The notes beneath the pieces are model-generated. The model worked only from the letters and a program-made list of their open reading frames with translations. It was not told the DNA's origin and did no database searches. The position numbers were made by a program, and so were the translations under genes. Of a stretch of 46,659 nt of DNA, positions 8,731-16,498 are shown piece by piece. Source of the DNA: a virus. Numbering within the stretch: position 1 is the first letter of the stretch; every line of letters begins with the position of its first letter. The stretch lies in the IMG/VR virus record IMGVR_UViG_3300033141_004895, positions 1 through 46,659 of that record; one strand, written 5' to 3'.

Positions 8731-8882
8731 GGTGGGTTGGGTGGATATACTTTGCCATAGTGACGCCAGTTGTGCTGTTTTCCTACTTGCTGGCTTTTGC
8801 AATCCTCTTTGGTGCCTTGTGCCCAGCATATCTGATCTGGAGGTGTTACCGATGGCTGAGCAGGATTTGTATGGAGAGATAG
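8727..8882 (+). CDS. Small membrane protein, holin-like candidate
   Basis: 51 aa, ATG overlapping the upstream stop (ATGA). One long or two short hydrophobic helices (IYFAIVTPVVLFSYLLAFAI then LFGALCPAYLIW) and a short basic tail. Position in the lysis cassette suggests a holin or antiholin, but size and topology alone do not establish this. AAAGGTG upstream serves as ribosome binding site. Confidence 0.6.
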   Translation: MRWVGWIYFAIVTPVVLFSYLLAFAILFGALCPAYLIWRCYRWLSRICMER

Positions 8883-9073
8883 GGGAAATCAGGGGCAAAC
8901 AGGAGATGATAGCGAGGCAGTTGGTGAACATCGAGGGGAAGGTGGACAAGATCGTGGATGACATCTCGGAGATGAAAAGCAAGGTGTCCAATGTTGAAGG
9001 ACGGGCCTCGGTGTGGGGAATTCTCACCGCTGCCATCACGACTGCCCTGATTAACCTTGGGCTGAGGAAGTAG
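8852..9073 (+). CDS. XhlA-like coiled-coil membrane protein
   Basis: 73 aa. ATG chosen because GGAGGTG lies 6 bases upstream. A heptad-rich coiled coil (GEIRGKQEMIARQLVNIEGK...ISEMKSKV) is followed by one C-terminal transmembrane helix (WGILTAAITTALINLGL) and a short basic end. This is the architecture of XhlA/haemolysin-type proteins that work with holins at the membrane. Overlaps the previous gene in another frame. Confidence 0.7.
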   Translation: MAEQDLYGEIGEIRGKQEMIARQLVNIEGKVDKIVDDISEMKSKVSNVEGRASVWGILTAAITTALINLGLRK

Positions 9074-9074
9074 G

Positions 9075-9260
9075 ATGCCTTTGCTCTGGTTGGAGTTGGA
9101 AGAGTTGGAGGCCATAATCAGGTGCCTTGCTGCCTATACAGAGGAGTGGAGGCAGAGGCCCTGGGCACCTGATTGTCAGATGGGATTGTCCAAGTTGGTA
9201 GAGGTATACATAAAAGAACGTAGGAAATGGTGGGAAAGAGGTAAGGCAAAGGAGGTGTAG
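9075..9260 (+). CDS. Small hypothetical protein
   Basis: 61 aa, ATG two bases after the upstream stop. Amphipathic, Trp-rich and charged (EEWRQRPWAPDCQ, IKERRKWWERGKAKEV); no membrane helix. Function unknown; co-transcribed with the lysis genes. Confidence 0.6.
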   Translation: MPLLWLELEELEAIIRCLAAYTEEWRQRPWAPDCQMGLSKLVEVYIKERRKWWERGKAKEV

Positions 9261-9262
9261 CC

Positions 9263-9496
9263 ATGGGAGAGTTGGTGGGTGTCTTTCTGTTGGGTTTGGC
9301 CGCAGGCATAGTGGGCACAGGTGCATTGGCCCACAATTGGCCGCTGATGTTTGTGAACCCCAAGGAGTATTTCCTGAAGCTGGAGAGGAGGGTGGAGAGG
9401 AAGCTGGACCAGTACGAGGAGGGTTCCAAGAAGGAGATCAAGGCGGCACTTAGGAAGTTGGTCAATGCCGTGAACCTGATTGACCTCATCAAGTAG
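9263..9496 (+). CDS. Membrane-anchored coiled-coil protein of the lysis region
   Basis: 77 aa, AAGGAGGTG upstream. N-terminal transmembrane or signal-anchor helix (LVGVFLLGLAAGIVGTGALA) followed by a charged helical domain (LERRVERKLDQYEEGSKKEI). The layout resembles phage spanin-like or tape-type membrane proteins, but no lipobox is present. Role unassigned; next to the holin. Confidence 0.65.
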   Translation: MGELVGVFLLGLAAGIVGTGALAHNWPLMFVNPKEYFLKLERRVERKLDQYEEGSKKEIKAALRKLVNAVNLIDLIK

Positions 9497-9506
9497 GAGG
9501 TGAGGA

Positions 9507-9974
9507 ATGTTAGCTGGTGCCATTTTGGGCTTGGTTGGCTCTGTCGTCCCAGAGGTCATCAAGATCTTCAGGGAGCGGCAGCAGCACAAGCAAGAGCTGG
9601 AGATGCTGGAGTTGCAGTTGAAGTACCAGCGGGAAATGGCCCAGATCAGGATAGCGGAGGCTGAGGCGCGGGCAGATATTGAGCTGGACAAGGCGGTTTA
9701 CAAGTTTGCAGAGCCACAGCCCATCAAACCCACGGGCAAATTCTGGTTGGACCTCCTCCAGATAATGGGCAACCTCTACAACCAGACAGTTCGTCCCACC
9801 CTGACCTATCTCATCATGGCCTGTTGGCTTGTGGTGAAGCTCTCGTTGGCTAAGGAAGCTGGGGGTCTTGCCGCTGTTTGGACACCCGCAGATGAGGAAT
9901 TCGTAGCTGCCGTTATCCTCTTCTGGTTTGGCCGAAGGGCAATGAAGAGGACCTTTGGAAGGAAAGACGGATGA
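9507..9974 (+). CDS. Holin of the 3-TM (GTA-type) class
   Basis: 155 aa. A short N-terminal hydrophobic helix (AILGLVGSVVPEVIKIF), a charged coiled coil (about 22-70), then PTGKFWLDLL and two more hydrophobic helices (TLTYLIMACWLVVKLSLA; FVAAVILFWFGRRAM). This order is that of the three-helix holin family found in gene transfer agents and many podophages. Holins make inner-membrane pores that release the endolysin. It overlaps the lysozyme start (ATGA), the usual pairing. Confidence 0.75.
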   Translation: MLAGAILGLVGSVVPEVIKIFRERQQHKQELEMLELQLKYQREMAQIRIAEAEARADIELDKAVYKFAEPQPIKPTGKFWLDLLQIMGNLYNQTVRPTLTYLIMACWLVVKLSLAKEAGGLAAVWTPADEEFVAAVILFWFGRRAMKRTFGRKDG

Positions 9975-10417
9975 CTCCACGGTGCATAGAGCTGGTCAAG
10001 GAATTCGAGGGCTTTCGTTCCCAACTCTACCTTTGCCCCGCAGGCTACCCCACCATCGGCTACGGCCACGTGGTAAGCCCACAAGAGGAGGAGCACTTTG
10101 TGAAAGGTATCACAAGGGAAGAGGCGCTTGAGTTGCTGGTGTTGGATCTTATCAAGGTGGAGTGGAAGCTGTATCCGCTTATCCATGTCCTGATCCACCC
10201 TTGGATGCGGGATGCTTTGGTTAGCTTTGCCTTCAACGTTGGCCTCTATGCCTTCAGGGCCTCTACTCTCAGGCGTAAGTTGAATGCTGGGGACCTTTGG
10301 GATGCAGCAGATGAGTTCCCAAGGTGGGTGTATGCAGGAGGGAGGAAGCTGAGGGGCCTGGTGAGGAGGAGGGAAGCGGAAAGGGCCCTGTTTCTGGAGG
10401 GACTAAGAGAGATGTAG
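9971..10417 (+). CDS. Endolysin, T4-type lysozyme (GH24)
   Basis: 148 aa. The glycoside hydrolase 24 active-site region is clear: E13 in EFEGFR, then C22 in LYLCPAG, then T28 in YPTIGYGH, spaced as Glu11/Asp20/Thr26 in T4 lysozyme. The Asp is replaced by Cys, a variant I recall from other phage lysozymes. It cleaves the glycan strands of peptidoglycan. No signal peptide, so release depends on the holin encoded immediately upstream. Confidence 0.9.
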   Translation: MTPRCIELVKEFEGFRSQLYLCPAGYPTIGYGHVVSPQEEEHFVKGITREEALELLVLDLIKVEWKLYPLIHVLIHPWMRDALVSFAFNVGLYAFRASTLRRKLNAGDLWDAADEFPRWVYAGGRKLRGLVRRREAERALFLEGLREM

Positions 10418-10427
10418 GAGGTGTGGG

Positions 10428-11078
10428 ATGAAGAGGATAAAGATAGGGCTATTGGGATTGGTGTTATGCCTCTTGCTGGTTGGCAGTCCATTGGCCGCTG
10501 TCTTTGAACCGGAGCCTCCCCCTTATCCTGTGGTCTCGATGAGCTACCGCTACTTTGTCCAAGATGGGATTGGCTATTATCTGCTCAATGGTACTGTTGC
10601 AGGGGAGTTCTCACAGTTCACAATAGCCAGCCACTTCTTCCAGCGCTACGGTGTTAAGCACATTGTAATCTACCTCAACTCCCCAGGTGGTGAGGTCTTT
10701 GAGGGGCTCGGCTTCGCTCAGCTTATGCTTGATCTACAGTCAAAGGGCATTACCATCGAAGTCCGCTGCTATGGCCTTGCCGCCTCTGCCGCTGCCATCA
10801 TCCTTGCCGCTGGCACTCCTGGCCATCGCTACATTGCCGATTGCTCCTTTGTCATGGTGCACGAGCTGTGGGTCTTCAAGCTGTTCTCGGTGCAAAGTGT
10901 TTCACAGGTTGAAAAGGAGGCAAAGGTGATGCGGAAGGTGCAGAATGCCATAATTCAGATGCTTGCAAATCGGACCAAGCTTTCTCCCGAAGAGCTGAAA
11001 CGCCGCTGTGCTGCGGAGACCTGGATCAGCGCCCAACAGGCAATAGAGTGGGGCTTTGCTGACCACCTGATTAAGTGA
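10428..11078 (+). CDS. Exported ClpP-like serine protease
   Basis: 216 aa, AGGAGGTG upstream. Residues 1-24 are a signal peptide (basic start, hydrophobic core, SPLAA end). A ClpP/crotonase-fold core follows: IVIYLNSPGGEVFEG, catalytic S120 in GLAASAAAI, H145 in FVMVHEL. The ClpP Asp position appears to be E197 in ETWISAQQAIEWGFAD. Phage ClpP-like proteases usually mature the head; here an export signal and a lysis-cassette position suggest action outside the cytoplasm, for example on envelope proteins at lysis. That role is inference. Confidence 0.8.
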   Translation: MKRIKIGLLGLVLCLLLVGSPLAAVFEPEPPPYPVVSMSYRYFVQDGIGYYLLNGTVAGEFSQFTIASHFFQRYGVKHIVIYLNSPGGEVFEGLGFAQLMLDLQSKGITIEVRCYGLAASAAAIILAAGTPGHRYIADCSFVMVHELWVFKLFSVQSVSQVEKEAKVMRKVQNAIIQMLANRTKLSPEELKRRCAAETWISAQQAIEWGFADHLIK

Positions 11079-11079
11079 G

Positions 11080-11397
11080 ATGCCACCAAAGGGACAGCCT
11101 ATCGGTCCTCCTTGCCACGAGTGTGGGGAAAAGACATATCCCCGGGGAAGATACTGGTATTGCCATAATTGTGGGGCTTGGAGACAGAAGGAGTACAGGT
11201 TGGCTAAGCGCACCCATCGTCCCAAAAGAGGCACATATTATGATCGTCCCCCCTGCCCCCATTGCGGTGAATATGGCTTGGTTCTCAACAAGCCTCCTTT
11301 CCAGTACATGTGCAACAGGTGTGGCCACTATGTCACCATTAAGCCGTGGCAGGAGCCTTTCTTTAGGGAGGAAAAACTGGAGGTGGAGATACTGTGA
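11080..11397 (+). CDS. Double zinc-ribbon protein
   Basis: 105 aa. Two CxxC...CxxC ribbons: CHECG...CHNCG in the first third and CPHCG...CNRCG in the second. Basic linker with many aromatic residues. It could bind nucleic acid or recruit partners; function unknown. Starts immediately after the protease gene and overlaps the next start. Confidence 0.75.
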   Translation: MPPKGQPIGPPCHECGEKTYPRGRYWYCHNCGAWRQKEYRLAKRTHRPKRGTYYDRPPCPHCGEYGLVLNKPPFQYMCNRCGHYVTIKPWQEPFFREEKLEVEIL

Positions 11398-12188
11398 AGA
11401 GATCCATTGCCTTTGTTGGAGACCTGCACGTCGGGAGCCGTTTTGCCGTGGCCCCGGCGGGCTATAGGATAAAGGAGGGCAATGCTATCCATATCAGCGA
11501 AGGGCAGATGACACTTTTGCAACACTTCAGGGACTTTTGCCAGAGGTGTGATGAGCTTGAGGTGGATACCGTGTTCCTGATGGGAGATTTAGTAGATGGA
11601 GCTAATCCCAAAGGCTATGGCCGTAACTTGGTAACGGCTGACCTGAACGACCAGATAGGCATGGCGGTGATGTTGCTTCGGGATCTGTGCAAGGGGCGTA
11701 AGGTCTATGGCATAGAGGGCTCAGGCTACCATGTGCTGCCCGGTGGTGTGAGTGCTGACCAGATGGTGGTCCAGCTTTTGGGGGGCGAGTGGAAAGGGAT
11801 GGTTTCTGTGTGCCAATTTGAGCCCTCCCAGTTGACCTTCTTCATCACCCATGGAACAGGGGGAGGGACTATCTACCGGGCAACGGCCATGGACAGGGAG
11901 AACCTATTCATCAATGCCTCTGTTGGCATAGGAAAGATCTCCCCCGTCCAGGTGATAGTCAAAGCGCACAAGCACTACCACCTGTACATGGAGCAGAATG
12001 GACAGTACATGCTCCAGATCCCATGTTGGAGCGCCTGGGTGCCCAACAAGATCTATCTGAGGCTCTACGGGAGGATGCAGCCTGATATTGGGGGATGTGT
12101 ACTGCAGATAACGGATGATGATAGGATTGTGCACCATGTTTTCCTTTACGAGTTGCCTCGGATAGCAGACAGGAAAGAGGTGCTGTAG
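11394..12188 (+). CDS. Calcineurin-like metallophosphoesterase
   Basis: 264 aa, GTG start. Motifs in order: GDLHVGS (D10, H12), FLMGDLVDG (D65), a GNHD-position motif altered to GSGYH (H113), FFITHG, and KAHKHYH. These are the metal ligands of the metallophosphatase fold; the Asn of GNH is not seen. Likely a phosphodiesterase or DNA/nucleotide phosphatase of the accessory region. Substrate cannot be told from sequence. Confidence 0.8.
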   Translation: MKRSIAFVGDLHVGSRFAVAPAGYRIKEGNAIHISEGQMTLLQHFRDFCQRCDELEVDTVFLMGDLVDGANPKGYGRNLVTADLNDQIGMAVMLLRDLCKGRKVYGIEGSGYHVLPGGVSADQMVVQLLGGEWKGMVSVCQFEPSQLTFFITHGTGGGTIYRATAMDRENLFINASVGIGKISPVQVIVKAHKHYHLYMEQNGQYMLQIPCWSAWVPNKIYLRLYGRMQPDIGGCVLQITDDDRIVHHVFLYELPRIADRKEVL

Positions 12189-12201
12189 ATAGGAGATTGA
12201 T

Positions 12202-12423
12202 ATGCTACGCCTAAAATACTTCTACCACAAATCCTGTTTGGGCTGTAGGAGGATCGCCAAGATGTTGCCACCTTGGGAGAATGTCGAGATGGTGGATGTG
12301 GAAACGGAAGATGGAGAGGAGCAGGCGATACTCTATGGGGTCCAGGCTATCCCAACCGTGGTGGCAATCATAGACGACTTTGAGGACATAGCAGTCTTTT
12401 GCAAACTATACCAGGAGGAATAA
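12202..12423 (+). CDS. Thioredoxin/glutaredoxin-like protein
   Basis: 73 aa, RBS AGGAGA. A redox CxxC (HKSCLGCRR) near the N-terminus after a beta strand, and a cis-proline motif (VQAIPTVVAI), as in small thioredoxin-fold proteins. Shorter than thioredoxin, close to glutaredoxin size. Such phage proteins usually supply electrons to ribonucleotide reductase or keep partners reduced; no reductase is in this window. Confidence 0.8.
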   Translation: MLRLKYFYHKSCLGCRRIAKMLPPWENVEMVDVETEDGEEQAILYGVQAIPTVVAIIDDFEDIAVFCKLYQEE

Positions 12424-12424
12424 A

Positions 12425-12592
12425 ATGGAAGCAGACGACGTTCTTTACCTATTGGCCATCGATGGTTACACTTTGGAGAGGAATGAAGAGGAAGGTGGAT
12501 TTATCTTGGTCAGGGAACTGGATGGAAAGCCTGTGGCAAAGGTCTGGTTGGAGATAGAACCCTTGGAAGACCAATATGAGGCGGTGGCATGA
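12425..12592 (+). CDS. Small acidic protein
   Basis: 55 aa, ATG just after the previous stop with AGGAGGAAT upstream; stop overlaps the next start (ATGATG). Acidic, beta-rich (GGFILVRELDGKPVAKVWLEI). No family recognised. Supported by the tight gene junctions on both sides. Confidence 0.6.
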   Translation: MEADDVLYLLAIDGYTLERNEEEGGFILVRELDGKPVAKVWLEIEPLEDQYEAVA

Positions 12593-13071
12593 TGCACAGG
12601 ACTGAGAATTTCCTCTATATGTGGTTCGACCCCAATATCTTTGATGCCTCTTTCATCTACCAATGGTGGCTCAGCATGAGGGAGGACAAGGCTTACAGGT
12701 ATGCTTTCCCTGGCAACAGCGGATGGGATAGTCTGGAGGACTTCTACCACGAGCTGTCCACCTTCCGCTGCCTCATGGCCTTCTACGACAACACCCTCGT
12801 TGCCTTTGCCTTTTTCTACGGGATATCAGGTGGCCTTGTCTTCTCCTTCTTCATCTACCCTGCCTACCGTCCGTATTTAGAGGAACTTTGCCGTGGGATG
12901 GAAGATGTGGTAAAACAAGTATATGGGGATGTGGTGTTGATGGGCTTCATCTGGAAAAGACACAGGGCAAGTTTGCAAGTGGCTAAGCAGTTTGGCTATT
13001 CCATCTGTGGAGAAGTCAAGAACCTGTTTGGCAGAGGGTATGATGCCATCATAGTTGCTAAGGAGGTGTAA
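12589..13071 (+). CDS. Putative GNAT-like acyltransferase
   Basis: 160 aa. Aromatic-rich; the order of strands and helices (RCLMAFYDNTLVAFAFFYGI, VFSFFIYPAYRP, then VVLMGFIWKRHRASLQVAKQFGY) resembles small GNAT-fold proteins, where the last segment is the N-x-x-S-x-x-x-x-x-x-GF part. Similar proteins lie before internal virion genes in some podophages. The acetyl-CoA loop is not obvious, so the activity is uncertain. Confidence 0.55.
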   Translation: MMHRTENFLYMWFDPNIFDASFIYQWWLSMREDKAYRYAFPGNSGWDSLEDFYHELSTFRCLMAFYDNTLVAFAFFYGISGGLVFSFFIYPAYRPYLEELCRGMEDVVKQVYGDVVLMGFIWKRHRASLQVAKQFGYSICGEVKNLFGRGYDAIIVAKEV

Positions 13072-13074
13072 GAG

Positions 13075-13965
13075 ATGGGTGGAGGAGGTCCAAAAGTAGA
13101 AAGTCCCAAGCCTGGTCCCTATGAGCAAAGGTTGGCCAAAGAAATGGAGATGCTCTGGCCTTATAAGCAACGTCTTTTGGAATCCTACGCGTGGGCTTTG
13201 CCTGGTGCTCCCAGCGGTGCTCCTGCTGCTCCTGCTACACCTGTAGCTCCAGTAGCTCCCGTATCCCCAGCTACTGGCCCATCTGCTATTACCCCACCGG
13301 TAAGCTTGGAAGATGAATATGTCAAGTATGGTGGGACTGTTTTGCCGTCCAAGGAATACCAGGCTCTTTGGCAGGAAGCCCAGCAATTGCCTCCTTGGGA
13401 GCTGTTGAAGCGTATACAGGAAATGGAGAGGCGGGAGGAAGTAGAGGGCTATCATCCAGTTTTTGACATTCCAAGTGAGCGCCTCAAGTATGATTTATTA
13501 AAACGTGCCTATGAGGCTAAGACCAAAGGTTATACTGCTCCTACTACCCCTGTTGCTCCCGGTGTAGCCCAAGTTCCCTCTCCTACTCGCCCCCCCACCT
13601 ATCTCCTTGCTCCCTATATGGAGAGCATTGAGAGGGAATACAGTAAAGCAAGGGAAGCCATCTCCGGCATGAGGCCCGGGGGAGCAAGGGAAAGGGCAAT
13701 GCTGGAGCTGGAAGCCTATTGGAAGCCCCAAGCCAAGGCGACTGCCACGAGGGCCCTCTACGAGGAAGCACGGGCGGGGTTAGCGGGGATGGTGGGAGAG
13801 TACACCCCTGCTCTCAGAACCCTCGTAGGACTTGAACAACAGAGAGGTGCCTTGGAATACCAACAGAGGGCTGCTGCTGCTCAGGCTTCTGCTGCCCAGC
13901 AGGCGTCCATGTGGCAGTCTCTTGGCGGGTTGGCGAGTCTAGGGATGATGGCGCTATTCTTTTAG
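13075..13965 (+). CDS. Internal virion protein 1 (putative ejection protein)
   Basis: 296 aa, AAGGAGGTG upstream. Starts MGGGGPK, has a Pro/Ala-rich linker (about 44-70), long charged helices, and an Ala/Gln-rich C-terminus ending in a hydrophobic segment (SLGGLASLGMMALFF). This design recurs in small internal core proteins of podophages, which are ejected with DNA and help cross the envelope. Followed by three larger proteins of the same block. Confidence 0.6.
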   Translation: MGGGGPKVESPKPGPYEQRLAKEMEMLWPYKQRLLESYAWALPGAPSGAPAAPATPVAPVAPVSPATGPSAITPPVSLEDEYVKYGGTVLPSKEYQALWQEAQQLPPWELLKRIQEMERREEVEGYHPVFDIPSERLKYDLLKRAYEAKTKGYTAPTTPVAPGVAQVPSPTRPPTYLLAPYMESIEREYSKAREAISGMRPGGARERAMLELEAYWKPQAKATATRALYEEARAGLAGMVGEYTPALRTLVGLEQQRGALEYQQRAAAAQASAAQQASMWQSLGGLASLGMMALFF

Positions 13966-13978
13966 GAGGTGAATTCTA

Positions 13979-15151
13979 ATGCCCAATGGTTTGGCTCCTT
14001 TTGTTACAGGCTTTGCCAAAGGTTTGACATACGAGATAGAGCGGCGGAAGAAGAAAAGGGAACAGGAAGAGGAACGGAGAAGGGAAGAGAGAAGGCATGC
14101 CGTTGATTTGCTCTTTGACTTGGTATCCAAAGGCTATCGCCCTGAAGAAGCCTATGGAACTGTGAAGCAGGTCTATCCCGAAGTGGCCACTGGGTTAGCA
14201 GAGGCTGTGGAGAAGATCCCCAGACCAGAGGAGCTGTGGGAAAGGCAATGGAAGAGGAAAAAGAAGGAGGTAAAGGCTGCTGCTGCCTTGAAGCGGGAAA
14301 TACAGCTTGAGGACTTGGAAACTGCCTATGGGTTTGTGGACAAGCTCTATGGGGACAACCCTCAAGTGGCAGCGGCTATGAAACGGTATGTGGCCTCCAG
14401 TAAGCTTCTGGGGATTAAGCCTACTGTGAAGCAACAGGTTGATAAGGATACAGGAACTATAATACGGACTGTTGATCTTGTGCCTGGAGTATTGCCTCCA
14501 AGTGTGCAGGTAATTGTGCCCAAGGAGCTTGTGGCGTTGAAGGAAAAAGCAAAGAGAAAAGAGGAAGTCAGAAAGGGGCGGAAGTTGAGGCAAATGCTGG
14601 AGGGAGTTCAGGACATTCTACAAAGGGCGGTAGGAACGGGGGCGAAGGTCATGGTCAAGCAGCAGATTGACGAAGATGGGAATTTGGAATTGACTTACAC
14701 TACCCAATATGGGCCTCCTGCAGCGGCTGTTGCAGGGGTTGAGCAGTCCCATATCGAGGCTATGGCAAATGTGCTGAAGCAAGTCCAAGACGAGACCATC
14801 CCTCTTGATGCCTCAAGTGCTGCCTCTATTATTGCCTCCAGGGGGGATCTCCTTATTGACACCTACATCCGATATGGGAAGTTGTCTCCCGAGGAAGCAG
14901 TTGCAAGAGGAGCTACGGTTACAAGGGATTACCTAAAGGCATTGGAGAACTATTATCTTGCACAGGGAAATGGCGAGGCCGCAGGGATAGTGGAAAGTGC
15001 TCTGAATGCATTCCTTAAGAGACATGGCATTGAGCTTCCTCCTGCTCCTGCAGAAGGGGCACCTACTAAAGAGGAAGAGGGGTGGTTGCGTGACTTAATG
15101 GAGGCAGCGGGGGAAACTTGGAAAGAGCTTGAGAGGAGGTTTGGCAAGTGA
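13979..15151 (+). CDS. Internal virion protein 2 (putative ejection protein)
   Basis: 390 aa, AGGAGGTG upstream. A short hydrophobic start is followed by a Lys/Glu/Arg coiled coil (about 22-45) and long helical regions with few aromatic residues. No enzymatic motif. Size, composition and order match the second protein of a podophage ejection set. Overlaps the next gene by 4 bases. Confidence 0.6.
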   Translation: MPNGLAPFVTGFAKGLTYEIERRKKKREQEEERRREERRHAVDLLFDLVSKGYRPEEAYGTVKQVYPEVATGLAEAVEKIPRPEELWERQWKRKKKEVKAAAALKREIQLEDLETAYGFVDKLYGDNPQVAAAMKRYVASSKLLGIKPTVKQQVDKDTGTIIRTVDLVPGVLPPSVQVIVPKELVALKEKAKRKEEVRKGRKLRQMLEGVQDILQRAVGTGAKVMVKQQIDEDGNLELTYTTQYGPPAAAVAGVEQSHIEAMANVLKQVQDETIPLDASSAASIIASRGDLLIDTYIRYGKLSPEEAVARGATVTRDYLKALENYYLAQGNGEAAGIVESALNAFLKRHGIELPPAPAEGAPTKEEEGWLRDLMEAAGETWKELERRFGK

Positions 15152-16497
15152 TAATCCCCCTTCCCAAGAAGCCTCCCACTAAGCTTGAGCGCTTTGCCAG
15201 AGGCTTTTTTACCCCCTCCATCCGCTTGGTGCAGAAGTATGTCCCTTCCATGGCAAGGCTTGAGTGGGAATACCCCCGGTTGGACCGTTTTATCCGGACT
15301 ATGAGGGCTAAGGGATACACGGAGGACCAGGTGAGGGAAGGGGTGAAGTTGCTCATCGATAAGACTGCCGAGAGGATGGCTAAGAGGAAGGGGCTGGAGG
15401 TGGAACAGGTTAGGCCCGTGCTTGAGGAGGTCCTTAAGAGGCCAACTGGAGCTGAAAGGATTGGAAGAGAGGCTTTTCGCTTTGGGCTCCTTTCTGCTGC
15501 TGCAGTGCCCACAGGTGGTATGTCTCTTCCCCTCGCTGCTGCCACCGAGGGGGCTCTTTTTGCTGGACTGGAGACCTTGGGAAAGGTGGCATTGGGAGAG
15601 GAGGTAACACCCAAGGGAATGGCTGAGAGCTTTGCTTTGGGAGCTGTTTTTCCTCCTATTCTCAGAGGCGCAGGGAGGCTATGGAGAGGCATAAGGAGGG
15701 TGAGACCCCCTGTTACAGCAGTAGAGGAAGCGGAAGTATTAGCCAGGCGGATGGAGGATGTGGCAGAGCAGTTGGCCAAGCGCATAGAGACCCCCGAGGA
15801 CTATGATGATCTCCTGAGTGCCATCACAGAGGTTTTCCCCACAGAGGCTCCTGAGAGGGCCATGGCAGAGGTGGCGGAAATGGCGGGGCTTGTGCCAAGG
15901 CCAAGGGTGCTGGCAGAAGAGGCCCCTGAGAAGGTTCTGGAGGAGTTGGAGGTTATTACAGGGGGAATACCAAGGGCTCCTGTGAGGGAAGTGGCTTTGC
16001 CCAGGCCTCCTGTGGAGAAGGTGGCCGAAAAGCCTTACGAAGGGTTGAAGCCCGGTACTGCTGAGTGGATGAGGGTGTGGAGGGAGCATCCGGAGTTGCA
16101 GAGGGAGATGCTGGAGTATAGGAGGGGGCTTGTCCCAGGGGAAATGGTGCCTCCAGAGCCCAAAATGGCCCCGCCTGAAGTGCCAAGGGAGCCAAAGGTG
16201 GAGGTGCCAAAAGTTGGAGAGAGGAAACCAGTAGAGGTGCCCAAGCCTCCTGTGAAAGAAGTGCCTAAGCCAATGGAAACAGTAAGCAAAGCAGGATGGC
16301 AACCCGTTGAATCCTACTCCCGCCTCAAGCCCGGCGACTACATCCGTGTCCGTTACAGAGGCAAGGTCTATGAAGGCCGCATAGCTGGCAAGCCCAAGCG
16401 GATGCGGTCTGGGGCTGTGATGGTGCCTTTGGAAGGTGGGAATAAAAAGTGGGCACCTTGGACGCCTATGGCTAAGTATGAGAGGAAGGTGGAATAG
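15148..16497 (+). CDS. Internal virion protein 3 with C-terminal beta domain
   Basis: 449 aa, GTG start overlapping the upstream stop. Helical N-terminus with a glycine/alanine-rich hydrophobic stretch (about 110-150) that could insert in membrane. A long Pro/Glu/Val-rich linker (VPREPKVEVPKV type) lies at about 330-380, then a compact basic beta domain (RLKPGDYIRVRYRGKVYEG) resembling SH3-like folds. Probable internal virion protein. The linker is low complexity, so homology calls there would be unreliable. Confidence 0.6.
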   Translation: MIIPLPKKPPTKLERFARGFFTPSIRLVQKYVPSMARLEWEYPRLDRFIRTMRAKGYTEDQVREGVKLLIDKTAERMAKRKGLEVEQVRPVLEEVLKRPTGAERIGREAFRFGLLSAAAVPTGGMSLPLAAATEGALFAGLETLGKVALGEEVTPKGMAESFALGAVFPPILRGAGRLWRGIRRVRPPVTAVEEAEVLARRMEDVAEQLAKRIETPEDYDDLLSAITEVFPTEAPERAMAEVAEMAGLVPRPRVLAEEAPEKVLEELEVITGGIPRAPVREVALPRPPVEKVAEKPYEGLKPGTAEWMRVWREHPELQREMLEYRRGLVPGEMVPPEPKMAPPEVPREPKVEVPKVGERKPVEVPKPPVKEVPKPMETVSKAGWQPVESYSRLKPGDYIRVRYRGKVYEGRIAGKPKRMRSGAVMVPLEGGNKKWAPWTPMAKYERKVE

Positions 16498-16498
16498 G

